From Acidobacteriota bacterium (lineage in GTDB: Bacteria; Acidobacteriota; Blastocatellia; UBA7656), in NCBI GenBank assembly GCA_016201275.1, contig JACQDB010000048.1:22941-86940 (forward strand): DNA of 64,000 bases, written 5' to 3'. Numbering within the stretch: the first letter of the stretch is position 1; every line of letters begins with the position of its first letter. Shown one piece after another: positions 45,858-54,478 of the stretch. A program made the translations under genes and the position numbers. The notes beneath the pieces are model-generated. The model searched no databases and had not been told where the DNA came from. It worked only from the letters and a program-made list of their open reading frames with translations.

Positions 45858-46118
45858 CTATAGCCCTCCTAAAGGAGCTATGGCAGTAGCCCGACCGTAA
45901 GGGCTTACTTTTACCCATATCTTGTGCGCTTGTGATTAACAATTGATCCGTTAGTCCGCGAAGCGGGCGATAGCATATAGCCCAGGGTGACGCACAGCGG
46001 AACCCTGGGTAGCAAAGGAGCATGAAGACCGTAAGGGAGGGCTTGGCTTACGAAGCCAAGCCCTCCCTCACGGTCGGGCTACTGCCATATATTACGTTTC
46101 ATTCAAGATCGCTATAGT
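45858..46118. repeat. Palindromic element interrupted by an insertion
   Basis: Removing 45904-46026 and one copy of GACCGTAAGGG restores a palindrome. Its arms begin GGCAGTAGCCCGACCGTAAG and pair with 46049-46083 at 33 of 34 positions by my reading. The outer CTATAG ends match the element at 16225-16353, which has the same stem sequence uninterrupted. Confidence 0.85.
45904..46026. mobile_element. Small inserted element (family C), copy 1, with 11-bp target duplication
   Basis: It is flanked on both sides by GACCGTAAGGG (45893-45903 and 46027-46037). It differs at one base from the copy at 59688-59809 over 122 bases. It contains the inverted pair AGCCCAGGGT / ACCCTGGGT and no full-length gene. 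It looks like a non-autonomous element; the enzyme that moves it is not evident. Confidence 0.75.
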
Positions 46119-46221
46119 AGCGCAACCTGTTTGTCAGTCGGCGGGTTGAGGAGCGATCTGAAAGCATAGACTCTCAGACCGCCTCTCAAGAGATTGAAAA
46201 CCCAGACAAGCGAAAACCACA

Positions 46222-47685
46222 CTACAAACCAGAGGCGGCACACGCACAAGAGTTGTTGCGAATGTCGCGGTCGTTGATGGTGCAGCGCGTTGTCCCCACA
46301 GGCGATTGCAAAGACGCCGTGCCACGATTCAACGCCCCTTCAAGTTTGGCAGACAGGCGACGGTCTGCGGCGTTGTGCGTCAAGGTGTAGGTGCTGCCGA
46401 GTTTCTGCACCGTGCCTCTGCCGGCGAAGATTGTGCCGCGACAACAGAAGCGATAATCACCCGTGAGCGAGTTGAACAGCAGCACCGTTGCCGCTGTGCT
46501 GTCATCTTGCAAGCAGACATCGAAGGCCGACACCGTGAAGCTGCAACTGCTCTGGTTTTTTGCGGCATCGGTCGCCGTGCAAGTCACCGTCGTTGTGCCT
46601 ACAGGAAATGTCGAACCCGATGGCGGTGTGCAAGCGACACTCGCACCCGCGCAGTTATCGCTGAAGGTCGGCGCGGGATAGTTGACCAACACCGTAGTGC
46701 TGCCAGGGGCTGGGGTCTTTGCTGTCTGATTCGGTGGACAGGCGATGGTCGGCGGCTGCGTGTCGTTGACGGTGACAGTGAATGAGCAAGACGCTTGATT
46801 TTTACTGGTATCGCTGACTGTGCAATTCACTGTCGTTGTGCCTTTCGGAAATGCCGAACCAGAAGCCGGAGTGCAAAGCGCCGCGCCCAATCCCGGACAG
46901 TTATCGGCAACCGTAGGAGCCGCATAACTCACCACCGCTGAACACAGATTCGCATCAGTAGCTTTCGTGAGGTTTGCCGGACAAGTGATGGTCGGCGGTT
47001 GGTTGTCTGGATTGACCGTCACCGTCAGCATCGCTTCCGTAAACAAGTCGCCGCTATCGGTCACGCGCAAGGTGAAGTTGGCGGTCGTCGCATCGCAAGC
47101 CGCTACGACATCGGCGGTGACTATGCCCGCTGCGTTGACGCTGATGCCGCTGACCGAGACGCCGTTGACCGTAGTTGAGGCGTTGTCGTTGATGGTGATG
47201 GTCAAAATGTCTTCGGTGTCTTCGAGATCGTTGACGGTAGCGATTTGAGAGTTGGCAGAGGGGCTGCCAGCATTGCGCGAGAGTGGCGTGGCGGTGATCG
47301 TCGGCGGAGTATTCGGGATGCAGGTGTTAAGCTGGACGGTCACGTTCCCGGAACCACTGTTCGCGGTCGCTAGATCGGGCTTACCATCTTGATTGAAATC
47401 CCATATGACTACGGAGCGAGGATTAGTTCCCACGCCAAAGGGTGAGCCTGCTGGTTGAGTGAAGCCGCCGCTGCCATTGCTTAACTGGATGGTGACGTTG
47501 TTGGAGCCATTGTTCGCGGTCGCCAAATCAGCTTTGCCATCTTGATTGAAGTCGCCGACCGCTGAATAGCTACTTCCCTTTACCGTTGTGCAGGGTTTTC
47601 TTGCTGGCTTGGCAGCGACGGGGAAATATTGCGCTGGCGGACGCGGGGGACCAATCTTCCAGTCAGCAACTCGCGATTCAACCAA
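46222..47685 (-). CDS. FG-GAP/HYR protein lacking a signal peptide; 5'-truncated paralogue of the giant exoprotein
   Basis: The frame has only a TTG at 47685 as a start and no signal peptide; upstream it stays open for about 15 codons to a TGA without a better start. It holds two FG-GAP units (VGDFNQDGKADLATANNG, WDFNQDGKPDLATANSG), a cadherin-like segment (about 130-235) and two HYR domains (CPANLTKATD, CPPNQTAKTP). It ends with the same Cys-rich domain (CLQDDS...NNSCACA) as the giant exoprotein. The missing N-terminal beta-helix and secretion signal suggest a deletion derivative, so it may be non-functional. It shares orientation with the giant exoprotein and is separated from it by the lone receiver gene. 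Confidence 0.75.
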   Translation of the reverse strand: MVESRVADWKIGPPRPPAQYFPVAAKPARKPCTTVKGSSYSAVGDFNQDGKADLATANNGSNNVTIQLSNGSGGFTQPAGSPFGVGTNPRSVVIWDFNQDGKPDLATANSGSGNVTVQLNTCIPNTPPTITATPLSRNAGSPSANSQIATVNDLEDTEDILTITINDNASTTVNGVSVSGISVNAAGIVTADVVAACDATTANFTLRVTDSGDLFTEAMLTVTVNPDNQPPTITCPANLTKATDANLCSAVVSYAAPTVADNCPGLGAALCTPASGSAFPKGTTTVNCTVSDTSKNQASCSFTVTVNDTQPPTIACPPNQTAKTPAPGSTTVLVNYPAPTFSDNCAGASVACTPPSGSTFPVGTTTVTCTATDAAKNQSSCSFTVSAFDVCLQDDSTAATVLLFNSLTGDYRFCCRGTIFAGRGTVQKLGSTYTLTHNAADRRLSAKLEGALNRGTASLQSPVGTTRCTINDRDIRNNSCACAASGL

Positions 47686-47954
47686 TTCCTCTTCTACATT
47701 CTTAAGAGCGACAAAGCGCCACCAATCCCCTCACCGGAAAAGGAAAGAATTGCTGTCTGGCAGGCTTCTTGATAGACTCACCGCATCCATTTTTTCTTAG
47801 AAGCTGTTTTAAAAGTTATAGATTGAATGAATTCTCAGAACTTAGAGTCCAGGAATGTCGCTAATTATGGACTGCTTAGTTCTGTAAGCCCTTTGAAATC
47901 ATTGAGCCTGTTTTTACTCCCTGGCTTTTAAAACAGCTTGTGGGGAAGACCGAT

Positions 47955-48503
47955 ATGCCAGCTCTGACGCAACTTTTAATTCGCTGGGGCGATGGCGATA
48001 AGACGGCTTTAGACGAGATCGTGCCGCTGGTTTATCAAGAGTTGCGGCGGCTTGCCAATAGCTATTTAAAAGGCGAGCGCCACAATCACACCTTGCAACC
48101 GACGGCTCTAGTTCACGAGGTTTATCTGCGCCTTGCCGGACAGCAAAGCGCCGACTTCCAGAATCAGGCGCAGTTTTTCGGGTTGGCGTCCAAGATCATG
48201 CGTAACATTCTTGTAGATCATGCGCGGGCGCAGAAACGCGCCAAACGCGGCGGCTCGCAGTATAGGTTATCGCTTAGTCAGGCAGACCGTTTTAACAGCC
48301 AATCGGAGGTTGATTTAATCGCCCTAGACGATGTTTTGACGGCTTTAGCGTTGACCAATCCGCAGCATAGTCGGATCGTTGAGTTGCGTTATTTCGGCGG
48401 CTTGACCATCGAAGAAGTTGCCGAAGTGCTTAGGGTTTCGCACGCCACTGTCGAACGCGGCTGGCAATTTGCGCGCGCCTGGTTGCGTACACAGTTGAAT
48501 TGA
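47955..48503 (+). CDS. ECF-type RNA polymerase sigma factor
   Basis: A 182-residue sigma factor. Region 2 is about 10-95 (YQELRRLANSYLKGERHNHT; LVHEVYLRL) with FGLASKIMRNILVDHARAQK, the pattern of the ECF subgroup common in Acidobacteriota and Planctomycetota. Region 4 (about 125-180) has LTIEEVAEVLRVSHATVERG, a helix-turn-helix for the -35 element. ATG at 47955 has GGGGAAG upstream. No anti-sigma gene or membrane partner is adjacent; relatives are often controlled by Ser/Thr kinases or zinc-finger anti-sigma proteins elsewhere. The target promoters are unknown. Confidence 0.9.
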   Translation: MPALTQLLIRWGDGDKTALDEIVPLVYQELRRLANSYLKGERHNHTLQPTALVHEVYLRLAGQQSADFQNQAQFFGLASKIMRNILVDHARAQKRAKRGGSQYRLSLSQADRFNSQSEVDLIALDDVLTALALTNPQHSRIVELRYFGGLTIEEVAEVLRVSHATVERGWQFARAWLRTQLN

Positions 48504-48719
48504 TAGCCAGCCAAGGTAGGGTTTCCTGCTTCCTTGCGGTCTCGCTTTTCAGCCAATGTTTTTCTGGAGAAATTTTTTCTTAACTCGACTTGGTACAACT
48601 TAAGATTGAGCAACACAAATAAAGAGCTTTAGGTTGCGGGTCGTGCATTGAATTATTGAACAACACCTCAAAAGGCTGAGGTTCAATAATGCCAGGGGTT
48701 GAAAAAGCCGATGAAATAA

Positions 48720-48745
48720 GGCTACTTCGCCTCTGAAAAATCTAC
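48720..48745. repeat. 26-bp direct repeat, left copy
   Basis: GGCTACTTCGCCTCTGAAAA... matches 49194-49219 at all but two positions. The pair brackets family B copy 5 and the hairpin array. Confidence 0.65.
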
Positions 48746-48749
48746 TAAC

Positions 48750-48851
48750 TAGAGCGTGTCGTATAAATGGATGTTTTGTCCAGATATTGTAGGTGATGGT
48801 ATAACCATCTACAAGATATGGGCGATTTCTGGAATTCTGCGACACGCTCTA
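48750..48851. repeat. Palindromic element family B, copy 5
   Basis: It begins TAGAGCGTGTCG and ends TGCGACACGCTCTA. It is inverted relative to copies 1-4. Confidence 0.85.
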
Positions 48852-48884
48852 ACATAAGAGCCAAGGCGGTTTGGCAATTCGCCT

Positions 48885-49190
48885 CAATCCCCCCAACGGA
48901 AGTTGGGGGATGGTTAAAGTTCAGCCTACAGAGCAGGCAACCAGAGGTTCTTCAATCCCCCCAACTACCGTTGGGGGGATGCTTAAAGTTCAGCCTTCGC
49001 CTTGGGCATCGGGCAAGGTTGGACTTTAACCATCCCCCGACTTCCGTCGGGGGACTCGCTAATCTTTGGCAGTATTTTATAGGCTGGACTTTAACCATCC
49101 CCCGACTTCCGTCGGGGGGATTTGTTAATCTTTGGCAGTGTTTTATAGGCTGGACTTTAACCATCCCCCAACTTCCGTCGGGGGGATTGG
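48885..49190. repeat. Array of five CCCCC/GGGGG hairpins in two orientations
   Basis: Each unit pairs ATCCCCC(C/G)AACT with its complement around a short loop and carries TTTAACCATCC on one side. Units 1-2 (48885, 48952) face one way and units 3-5 (about 49018, 49084, 49150; period about 66) face the other. It is not a CRISPR array: the repeats themselves are palindromic and inverted, and the intervening sequences are near-identical in the last three. Confidence 0.8.
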
Positions 49191-49193
49191 CAA

Positions 49194-49219
49194 GGCTGCT
49201 TCGCCTCTGAAAAATGTAC
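49194..49219. repeat. 26-bp direct repeat, right copy
   Basis: GGCTGCTTCGCCTCTGAAAA... is the partner of 48720-48745. Confidence 0.65.
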
Positions 49220-49356
49220 AAAGTCGAGCTTAACCTTTACGCAAAATATCAGAGAGCCAATTTTTTTCACCCCGAACGATTGCGACGCTACTCTCAATCA
49301 ACAAGGCAGAAGGAAAGAAGTCAAAGGCGCAACTTCTGGCAGCAATCTTCGGCGGC

Positions 49357-50022
49357 TTACAAGATTTCGGATTTGTGTTCGATAGCGAATTTCATCAGCG
49401 CGTGGCTGCCGCGCAGTCCAAGTTTAGCGCAGATGTTGGCTCGATGATTGTCCACGGTGCGCGGATGTATGAACAACTCTTCGGCGATTTGTTTACTGGT
49501 TTTGTACTCGGCAAGCATTTTAAGAACTCGCCATTCCGTCGGCGTCAGATCATCAAGACTCGGTTGATGCTGACGCAAAGTGTTGGCGCGAGTGCTGCGA
49601 TTGAGCAGAAAACTGGAGAGCTGTGGGCTGATGTACGGTTGCCCGTCAAGCACTGCCTTGATGCTGCCAATAATGTCTGTAACGGCGCTGTCTTTGAGGA
49701 CGTAACCTTTCACCCCCATATCCATCGCGGCGTTAAACAAGTCTTCGGCTTTGTGCATAGTCAGAAAGATTACGGCGACTTCTATGCCTTGCTGCTGCAC
49801 CGCCTGCGCCAATTCAAAGCCGCTCATGTTCGGCATATGAATATCTAAAATAGCAATGTCTGGGCGCAGTTGGCGAAGCAGTTCAAGAGCCGCAATGCCG
49901 TCGTCTGCCTCCGCCACTACTTTCAATCTGGCGTCTGTTTCAATCACCTGACGCAGCCCTTTGCGAAAGATCGGATGATCGTCGGCAATCAATATGCGGT
50001 ACTCATTTTTCCCTTCGTCCAT
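49357..50022 (-). CDS. NarL/FixJ-family response regulator
   Basis: A 221-residue regulator. The receiver (about 5-125) has acidic pair ILIADDHP, phosphoacceptor Asp in IAILDIHMPNMSG and Lys in YVLKDS. The LuxR-type helix-turn-helix (about 155-215) has LTPTEWRVLKMLAEYKTSK and HPRTVDNHRANICAKL. ATG at 50022 with GGAG upstream overlaps the 3' end of the propeller kinase gene by 20 bases; an in-frame start further upstream is less supported. It is the expected partner of that HisKA_3 kinase. Target genes cannot be read from the sequence. Confidence 0.92.
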   Translation of the reverse strand: MDEGKNEYRILIADDHPIFRKGLRQVIETDARLKVVAEADDGIAALELLRQLRPDIAILDIHMPNMSGFELAQAVQQQGIEVAVIFLTMHKAEDLFNAAMDMGVKGYVLKDSAVTDIIGSIKAVLDGQPYISPQLSSFLLNRSTRANTLRQHQPSLDDLTPTEWRVLKMLAEYKTSKQIAEELFIHPRTVDNHRANICAKLGLRGSHALMKFAIEHKSEIL

Positions 50023-53000
50023 CCCGAATCTCCAGATTGAGCGCAATCGTCGTTCCCTGTCCGACAGCAGAAGTTATAACACATTTCGCACCGAGCATCT
50101 GGGCGCGTTCAGCAATGCCTTGCAAGCCAAAGCCGCCGCCGTTGCTTGCTGTCTTCGCGGTCTTCTCCGCATGGAAGCCGCGCCCGTTGTCTTGAATTGT
50201 GAGGTCAACCTGACGCGCCTTTCTGACGATAACAATCTGCGCTAGACTTGCGCCGGAGTGCTTGACGATGTTGTTGAGGCTTTCCTGCACGATGCGATAA
50301 ATGTTGATTTCGGCGGCGGGTGAAAACAGTTTATCAATCGGCTCTAACTCTGCGACAAAGCGAATTTCGGAAGCACCGGCAACTTTGCCTATAATGAATT
50401 CGATAGCCTTGGTCAATCCCAAATCGTCCAACTGATAAGGTCGCAGGTTGTAGGAAATCTCTCGCACTTCGTCTATGGCTTGCGAAGCAGTAGCGGAAAT
50501 ATCATCCAACTGCTCTTTGCCGCGATCTTGTGATTGCAGTGCGCCTAGTCCCATCAACGCCGAGTTTTTGATAATGAGCAAGTGTTGCCCAAGGCTGTCA
50601 TGCAATTCGGCAGCGATCCTCTGGCGTTCGTTTTCCTGAGAACTGATGAGCTGTTGCGAGAAAGCTTCTTGCGCCTGTCGCGCTCTTTCCAGGCGCGTGA
50701 TGCGTAGCCGTATGCTGAACCAGATCAGACCGGCGACCCCGGCCAGCAACGCCGCCAAGAACCACCAGGTCTTCCAAAACGGCGGCACGATGCGAAGCCC
50801 CACGGTTGCGCCTTGCAGATTCCATACGCCGTCGCGGTTTGCAGCAATCACACGGAACGTATAACGCCCCGGCGCGACGTGCGAATAATACGCCACACGC
50901 CGCGTATCGGCTTCGACCCACTCGGTATCCCAGCCTTCCAACTGGTATTTGAACTTGAGGCGTTCAGACATGATGAAACTCAAGCCGGTGTAGTGAATTT
51001 CAAAGTTCTCTATGTTGGCAGGAATCTCTACGGCTTGTTGAAACGCGACGGCGCGATTATCAAGCAGAAAGGTTTCAATGATCACCGATGGTGGTTGGGC
51101 GCTGACCGGCACGGCTTGCGGGTCAACCACGGCAACGCCGCCTTGAGTTGGAAACCACAGCTTGCCGTCCAGAGCTTTGATTCCAGCAGGCTGTCCACCG
51201 CCATTGCATTCTGAATTCAACATTCCATCGCGCTTGCCATATGGAATAGAGGCAATCGCTTTGACTCTTCCCTCGGCATAATCGTTCAGTTCGTGCTTGC
51301 TGACGCGATAGATACCGAGGTTGCAACTGATCCAGAAATTCTCTGCGCCGTCTTCGAGAATTTGAAAGACGCCGTTATTGAACAATCCTTCTTTGACCGT
51401 GAAGCTGGTGAACTGACCATCCTTGAGGCGCACCAGTCCCGCATCATAAGTGCCAAACCACATCACCCCGTCGCGGTCTTGATAAACCGCTCTGACCATA
51501 TGACCGGCCAGACTAGCAGTGTGCGTATAAGCGTTGAACTGCCCGTCGCGGTACTGACAAAGACCGTTTTGCGTGCCAATCCACAGAGTGCCTTGACGGT
51601 CTTCAAAGATGACATTGATGGCATTGGCGGGCAGGCCGTCCAGCGTGGTGTAAACCGTGAACTCGCCATGCTGATCTTTGACCAGACCGCTCTGCGTGCC
51701 AAACCACATCGCCCCCTCTTTGTCTTCGGTGATGGCGCGCACGACATTATCCGGCAAAGCCTTGGGGGCTTGATAGACGGTGATCTTGCCGTCCTTGCAG
51801 CGCCGCGCACCGCCGCCCCAACTGCCAATCCACAGACTGCCGTCAGCGGCCACCCGCAAAGCCGTCACCTGGGCATCGGCGACACCGTACAAGTCACCGC
51901 AGCGCGTAAACACGCCATGCTGATATTTCGTCAGTCCCGGCCAAGTGCCAATCCAGATCGCACCTTCGCGGTCACGACAAATCGGGTAGGTATTATTGGC
52001 GGCCAGTCCATCAGCGCTGCCGTAAGCAGTAATGATGTTGTCGCGCAGACGACTCAAACCGCCATCCGTGCCAATCCATAACATCCCCTCGCGGTCTTCA
52101 TAGACTCCCAATATGTTATTACTCGGCAGCCCGTTGGCCGTCGTATAGTTGGTGAAGCGCTGATCTTTGAAACGATACAACCCCTTATCGGCCAGCCCCA
52201 GCCATAGATTGCCGTAGCGGTCTTCAAAAAGGCAGTTGATGCGATTGCCCGGCAGCCCATCCTTTTGGGAATAATACTGAAAAGCTCCGTCCTGAAAACG
52301 CAACAACAGACCCCGCGATGCGCCAACCCACAACACGCCTTGGCGGTCTTCATACACAGACTTGATGTCGGAATGAGTAAGTCCGCTGATTGCCGCCAGT
52401 GCGGTGACACGCCCGTTTTCCACGCGCTGTAGTCCGCTTTGATCTAAATACCAGATGCCCACGCCGCGACCTGGATAACCGAACCCTTTAAAGAGTCTGT
52501 GCGGAGACGGGTCTGGTGTGATGAAATTGCCGTCTTTCCACCACCTCACTCCGGTAGCGGTCTCGATCAGCAGCGCGCCGTCTTCCTCTTGCCGCAGTCG
52601 CACGATACGATTGTCAAACAGTTGCTGCTCCATTGCGAAGGTCACAAAGTGGCCGTTGGTGTAGCCTATCAGTTTGCTGTCTTCGGTGGTGATCCACAAA
52701 TTGCCATCGCGGTCTTCAAAGAGTTGCGAGAAGCGACTGCTTTGCAATTCCGGGGTTGTGCCAGCACGAAAGACGGTGAACTGCACGCCATCATAACGCA
52801 CCAGCCCATCGAAGGTGGAGAGCCACAAATACCCATCGCGGGTTTGCAACATACAATTCACGGAGTTTTGCGGCAAGCCGTTGTCGGTCGTCCAGACATC
52901 GAAATGATAAGGCGAAGCCGTGTGACTGCCCGCACCATCGAGCTTTGTCTGCGTTACCGGCGCGGGCTTCCGCTTTCCTGCCGCGCCGTCATCGAGCTGC

Positions 53001-53104
53001 GTAAAAGAGAGGTGCTGCGAAGGGTCGCGCTGACCGACCAGCAGAAAGACCAGCAAGCCCACAATGCTCATGCCCGAATGTTTTATGCGTAACCCTTTGA
53101 CCAT
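50003..53104 (-). CDS. Propeller-type sensor histidine kinase (Reg_prop, Y_Y_Y, HisKA_3)
   Basis: A 1033-residue membrane kinase. A signal or anchor segment (SIVGLLVFLLVG) is followed by a periplasmic sensor of about 14 two-component propeller units (for example VYEDREGMLWIGTDGGLSRL), forming two seven-bladed propellers. A Y_Y_Y Ig-like domain (FEIHYTGLSFIMSERLKFKY) follows, then one membrane helix (WWFLAALLAGVAGLIWFSI). HisKA_3 carries the phosphorylated His in ERQRIAAELHDSLGQH, and HATPase_c has NIVKHSG and DNGRGFH. Members of this family sense carbohydrates or other extracellular compounds and signal to LuxR-type regulators; the next gene encodes one. The ligand is unknown. Confidence 0.93.
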   Translation of the reverse strand: MVKGLRIKHSGMSIVGLLVFLLVGQRDPSQHLSFTQLDDGAAGKRKPAPVTQTKLDGAGSHTASPYHFDVWTTDNGLPQNSVNCMLQTRDGYLWLSTFDGLVRYDGVQFTVFRAGTTPELQSSRFSQLFEDRDGNLWITTEDSKLIGYTNGHFVTFAMEQQLFDNRIVRLRQEEDGALLIETATGVRWWKDGNFITPDPSPHRLFKGFGYPGRGVGIWYLDQSGLQRVENGRVTALAAISGLTHSDIKSVYEDRQGVLWVGASRGLLLRFQDGAFQYYSQKDGLPGNRINCLFEDRYGNLWLGLADKGLYRFKDQRFTNYTTANGLPSNNILGVYEDREGMLWIGTDGGLSRLRDNIITAYGSADGLAANNTYPICRDREGAIWIGTWPGLTKYQHGVFTRCGDLYGVADAQVTALRVAADGSLWIGSWGGGARRCKDGKITVYQAPKALPDNVVRAITEDKEGAMWFGTQSGLVKDQHGEFTVYTTLDGLPANAINVIFEDRQGTLWIGTQNGLCQYRDGQFNAYTHTASLAGHMVRAVYQDRDGVMWFGTYDAGLVRLKDGQFTSFTVKEGLFNNGVFQILEDGAENFWISCNLGIYRVSKHELNDYAEGRVKAIASIPYGKRDGMLNSECNGGGQPAGIKALDGKLWFPTQGGVAVVDPQAVPVSAQPPSVIIETFLLDNRAVAFQQAVEIPANIENFEIHYTGLSFIMSERLKFKYQLEGWDTEWVEADTRRVAYYSHVAPGRYTFRVIAANRDGVWNLQGATVGLRIVPPFWKTWWFLAALLAGVAGLIWFSIRLRITRLERARQAQEAFSQQLISSQENERQRIAAELHDSLGQHLLIIKNSALMGLGALQSQDRGKEQLDDISATASQAIDEVREISYNLRPYQLDDLGLTKAIEFIIGKVAGASEIRFVAELEPIDKLFSPAAEINIYRIVQESLNNIVKHSGASLAQIVIVRKARQVDLTIQDNGRGFHAEKTAKTASNGGGFGLQGIAERAQMLGAKCVITSAVGQGTTIALNLEIRDGRREK

Positions 53105-53142
53105 TGTTCAAGACGAAGCGCCGCAGCTTGACACCCCACAGA

Positions 53143-53262
53143 GAAGGATTGCGGATGCAATAAAGTGCAACCTGGTACGAGCGACCCTGCGATGGTCGCC
53201 CGTACAGGAACTGGGAAAATCACTCAAGTCTTGCAGCTTATTTCATCCACCATCCTAAACAC
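53143..53262. repeat. Palindromic element family E, inverted copy
   Basis: AGGATTGCGGATGCAATAA and TTATTTCATCCACCATCCT are imperfect inverted ends. The interior has GCGATGGTCGCCCGTACAGG and GAAAATCACTCAAGTCTTGC, matching 17117-17246 in reverse. The ATTTCATCCACCATCCT end also occurs at about 10789. Confidence 0.65.
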
Positions 53263-53608
53263 ATTCTGTCCCGTCGAAACTCTTGATCGTCGCCCGACGC
53301 TGGAGCGCCGGAAACCTGAACCCTCAACTGCGCCAAACCCAAAATCAAGACCTAGGTACACCCGATAGCGCGGATGGCGAAGGCGTGCCGCACCTCCGTG
53401 TCTGCTCGCTTGGCGGAATCAACCCTTGTTGACGCCCTTGTTTTCACTTTCAAGAATGCCCGGTTTCGCCTGGTATCCCCACGAAAGTTTGTAAAGGATA
53501 CAAGAGCCGACAGCGATGCACAATCCGCACAAGGCGGAAATGCTACGCCTCGCGCTACCCAGAAATGAGCGCTGACAACTCTCTCGGCGGAACAAGTAAG
53601 AGGCAACC

Positions 53609-53728
53609 ATGAACAAGTCGCGTTTGCCTCTGGCACAGCAGATGGCGATGACGTTAGCGACAACAATGGATACACGCAACCAGAGAACTACGAGCCGTAG
53701 CCTCGGTGAATCTTGCTCATGCCCGTAA
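53609..53728 (+). CDS. Possible 39-residue small protein
   Basis: ATG at 53609 has AAGAGG six bases upstream and the frame runs 39 codons to TAA at 53726. The product (beginning MNKSRLPLAQQMAMTLATTM, Thr/Arg-rich, ending SCSCP) matches nothing I know. It is supported only by the ribosome-binding site and could be chance. Confidence 0.2.
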   Translation: MNKSRLPLAQQMAMTLATTMDTRNQRTTSRSLGESCSCP

Positions 53729-53836
53729 AGAAATATTCGTGTTGTTGGGCTTTGCCGCTTGGGGCTTTGGCTTTACAATCTCATTTTTCAGAAGACATTT
53801 TCTTAAACGCGATATTTTCCGCACCAAGAGGATGAA

Positions 53837-54448
53837 ATGGAAAAGTTGCAACTCGTTTTGGTTGACCCGATGCCGGAACTTTGTGCGGCGTGGAAACGCC
53901 ACTTCAAAAATTTACCTGGTGTCAAAATCGTTCAAGACCACTTTGAAATGTTGTCACAGTTTGATTGCATGGTAAGCGCGGCCAACTCATTCGGGCTGAT
54001 GGATGGCGGCGTTGATTTAGCGATCATCAGATTTTTTGGCATTGATTTGATGGACAAAGTACAGCAGCACATTTTGAGTGAATACCTGGGCGAACAGCCG
54101 GTTGGCACTTCCTTCATCCTTGAGACGGGCAACGCGCAACATCCATATTTGGCGCATACCCCGACCATGCGTGTGCCGATGAGAATTACTCGCACCGATA
54201 ATATTTACCGAGCGATGTGGGCGATGCTGCTGGCGGTTCATCAACACAATCGCCAGCCGGAACCGAAGATCAACGTCATCGCCTGTCCGGGGCTGGGAAC
54301 GCTGACCGGACAAGTTCCCGTTGCAGAAGCCGCCAGACAAATGGCGCTGGCCTATCGGCATTATTTATGGCCGCTGCAACAAATCAACTGGCCTGATGCA
54401 CAAACCCGACAACAAGCCATCGGTTTTGGCGGCGACCCTGACGATTGA
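53837..54448 (+). CDS. Macro-domain protein
   Basis: A 203-residue protein with the macro-domain core: SAANSFGLMDGGVDLAII matches the AN-(S/A)-x-L-x-x-GGGV loop that binds ADP-ribose. NVIACPGLGTLTGQVPVAEAA matches the second phosphate-binding loop (G-x-G-x-x-G-.-P). It covers the fold nearly end to end. Macro domains bind or hydrolyse ADP-ribose and its derivatives; some are the antitoxin of ADP-ribosyltransferase toxins (DarG type). Here the following gene is a broken nucleotidyltransferase only 30 bases away, so a defence or toxin-antitoxin origin is possible but unproven. Confidence 0.85.
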   Translation: MEKLQLVLVDPMPELCAAWKRHFKNLPGVKIVQDHFEMLSQFDCMVSAANSFGLMDGGVDLAIIRFFGIDLMDKVQQHILSEYLGEQPVGTSFILETGNAQHPYLAHTPTMRVPMRITRTDNIYRAMWAMLLAVHQHNRQPEPKINVIACPGLGTLTGQVPVAEAARQMALAYRHYLWPLQQINWPDAQTRQQAIGFGGDPDD

Positions 54449-54478
54449 GGATCAAGAAAGTTGCTACAGAGATGAATT

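Larger units (their letters stand above)
45787..46221. other. Gene-free interval: a long palindrome split by a 123-bp element
   Basis: The interval is largely the palindromic element (45858-46118) with the inserted element at 45904-46026. I see no gene here. Confidence 0.75.
48504..49356. other. Repeat-rich interval bounded by direct repeats
   Basis: These 853 bases without a gene hold family B copy 5 (48750-48851) and five CCCCC/GGGGG hairpins (48885-49190). Two 26-bp direct repeats frame the region. The short chance frames here are repeat-derived. Confidence 0.75.
53105..53836. other. Mostly gene-free interval between divergent genes
   Basis: It contains the palindrome at 53143-53262 and a possible 39-codon frame at 53609-53728. 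The rest has no recognisable signal. Confidence 0.6.

Noticed and set aside
48885..49190. Hairpin array resembling CRISPR
   Set aside because: There are two opposing orientations, palindromic repeats, and intervening sequences repeated rather than unique.
51293..52081. 262-codon plus-strand frame
   Set aside because: It is antisense to the propeller repeats; its apparent periodicity mirrors those repeats.
53352..53679. Overlapping frames on both strands between the kinase and macro-domain genes
   Set aside because: None has a ribosome-binding site or recognisable composition, and the frames contradict one another.
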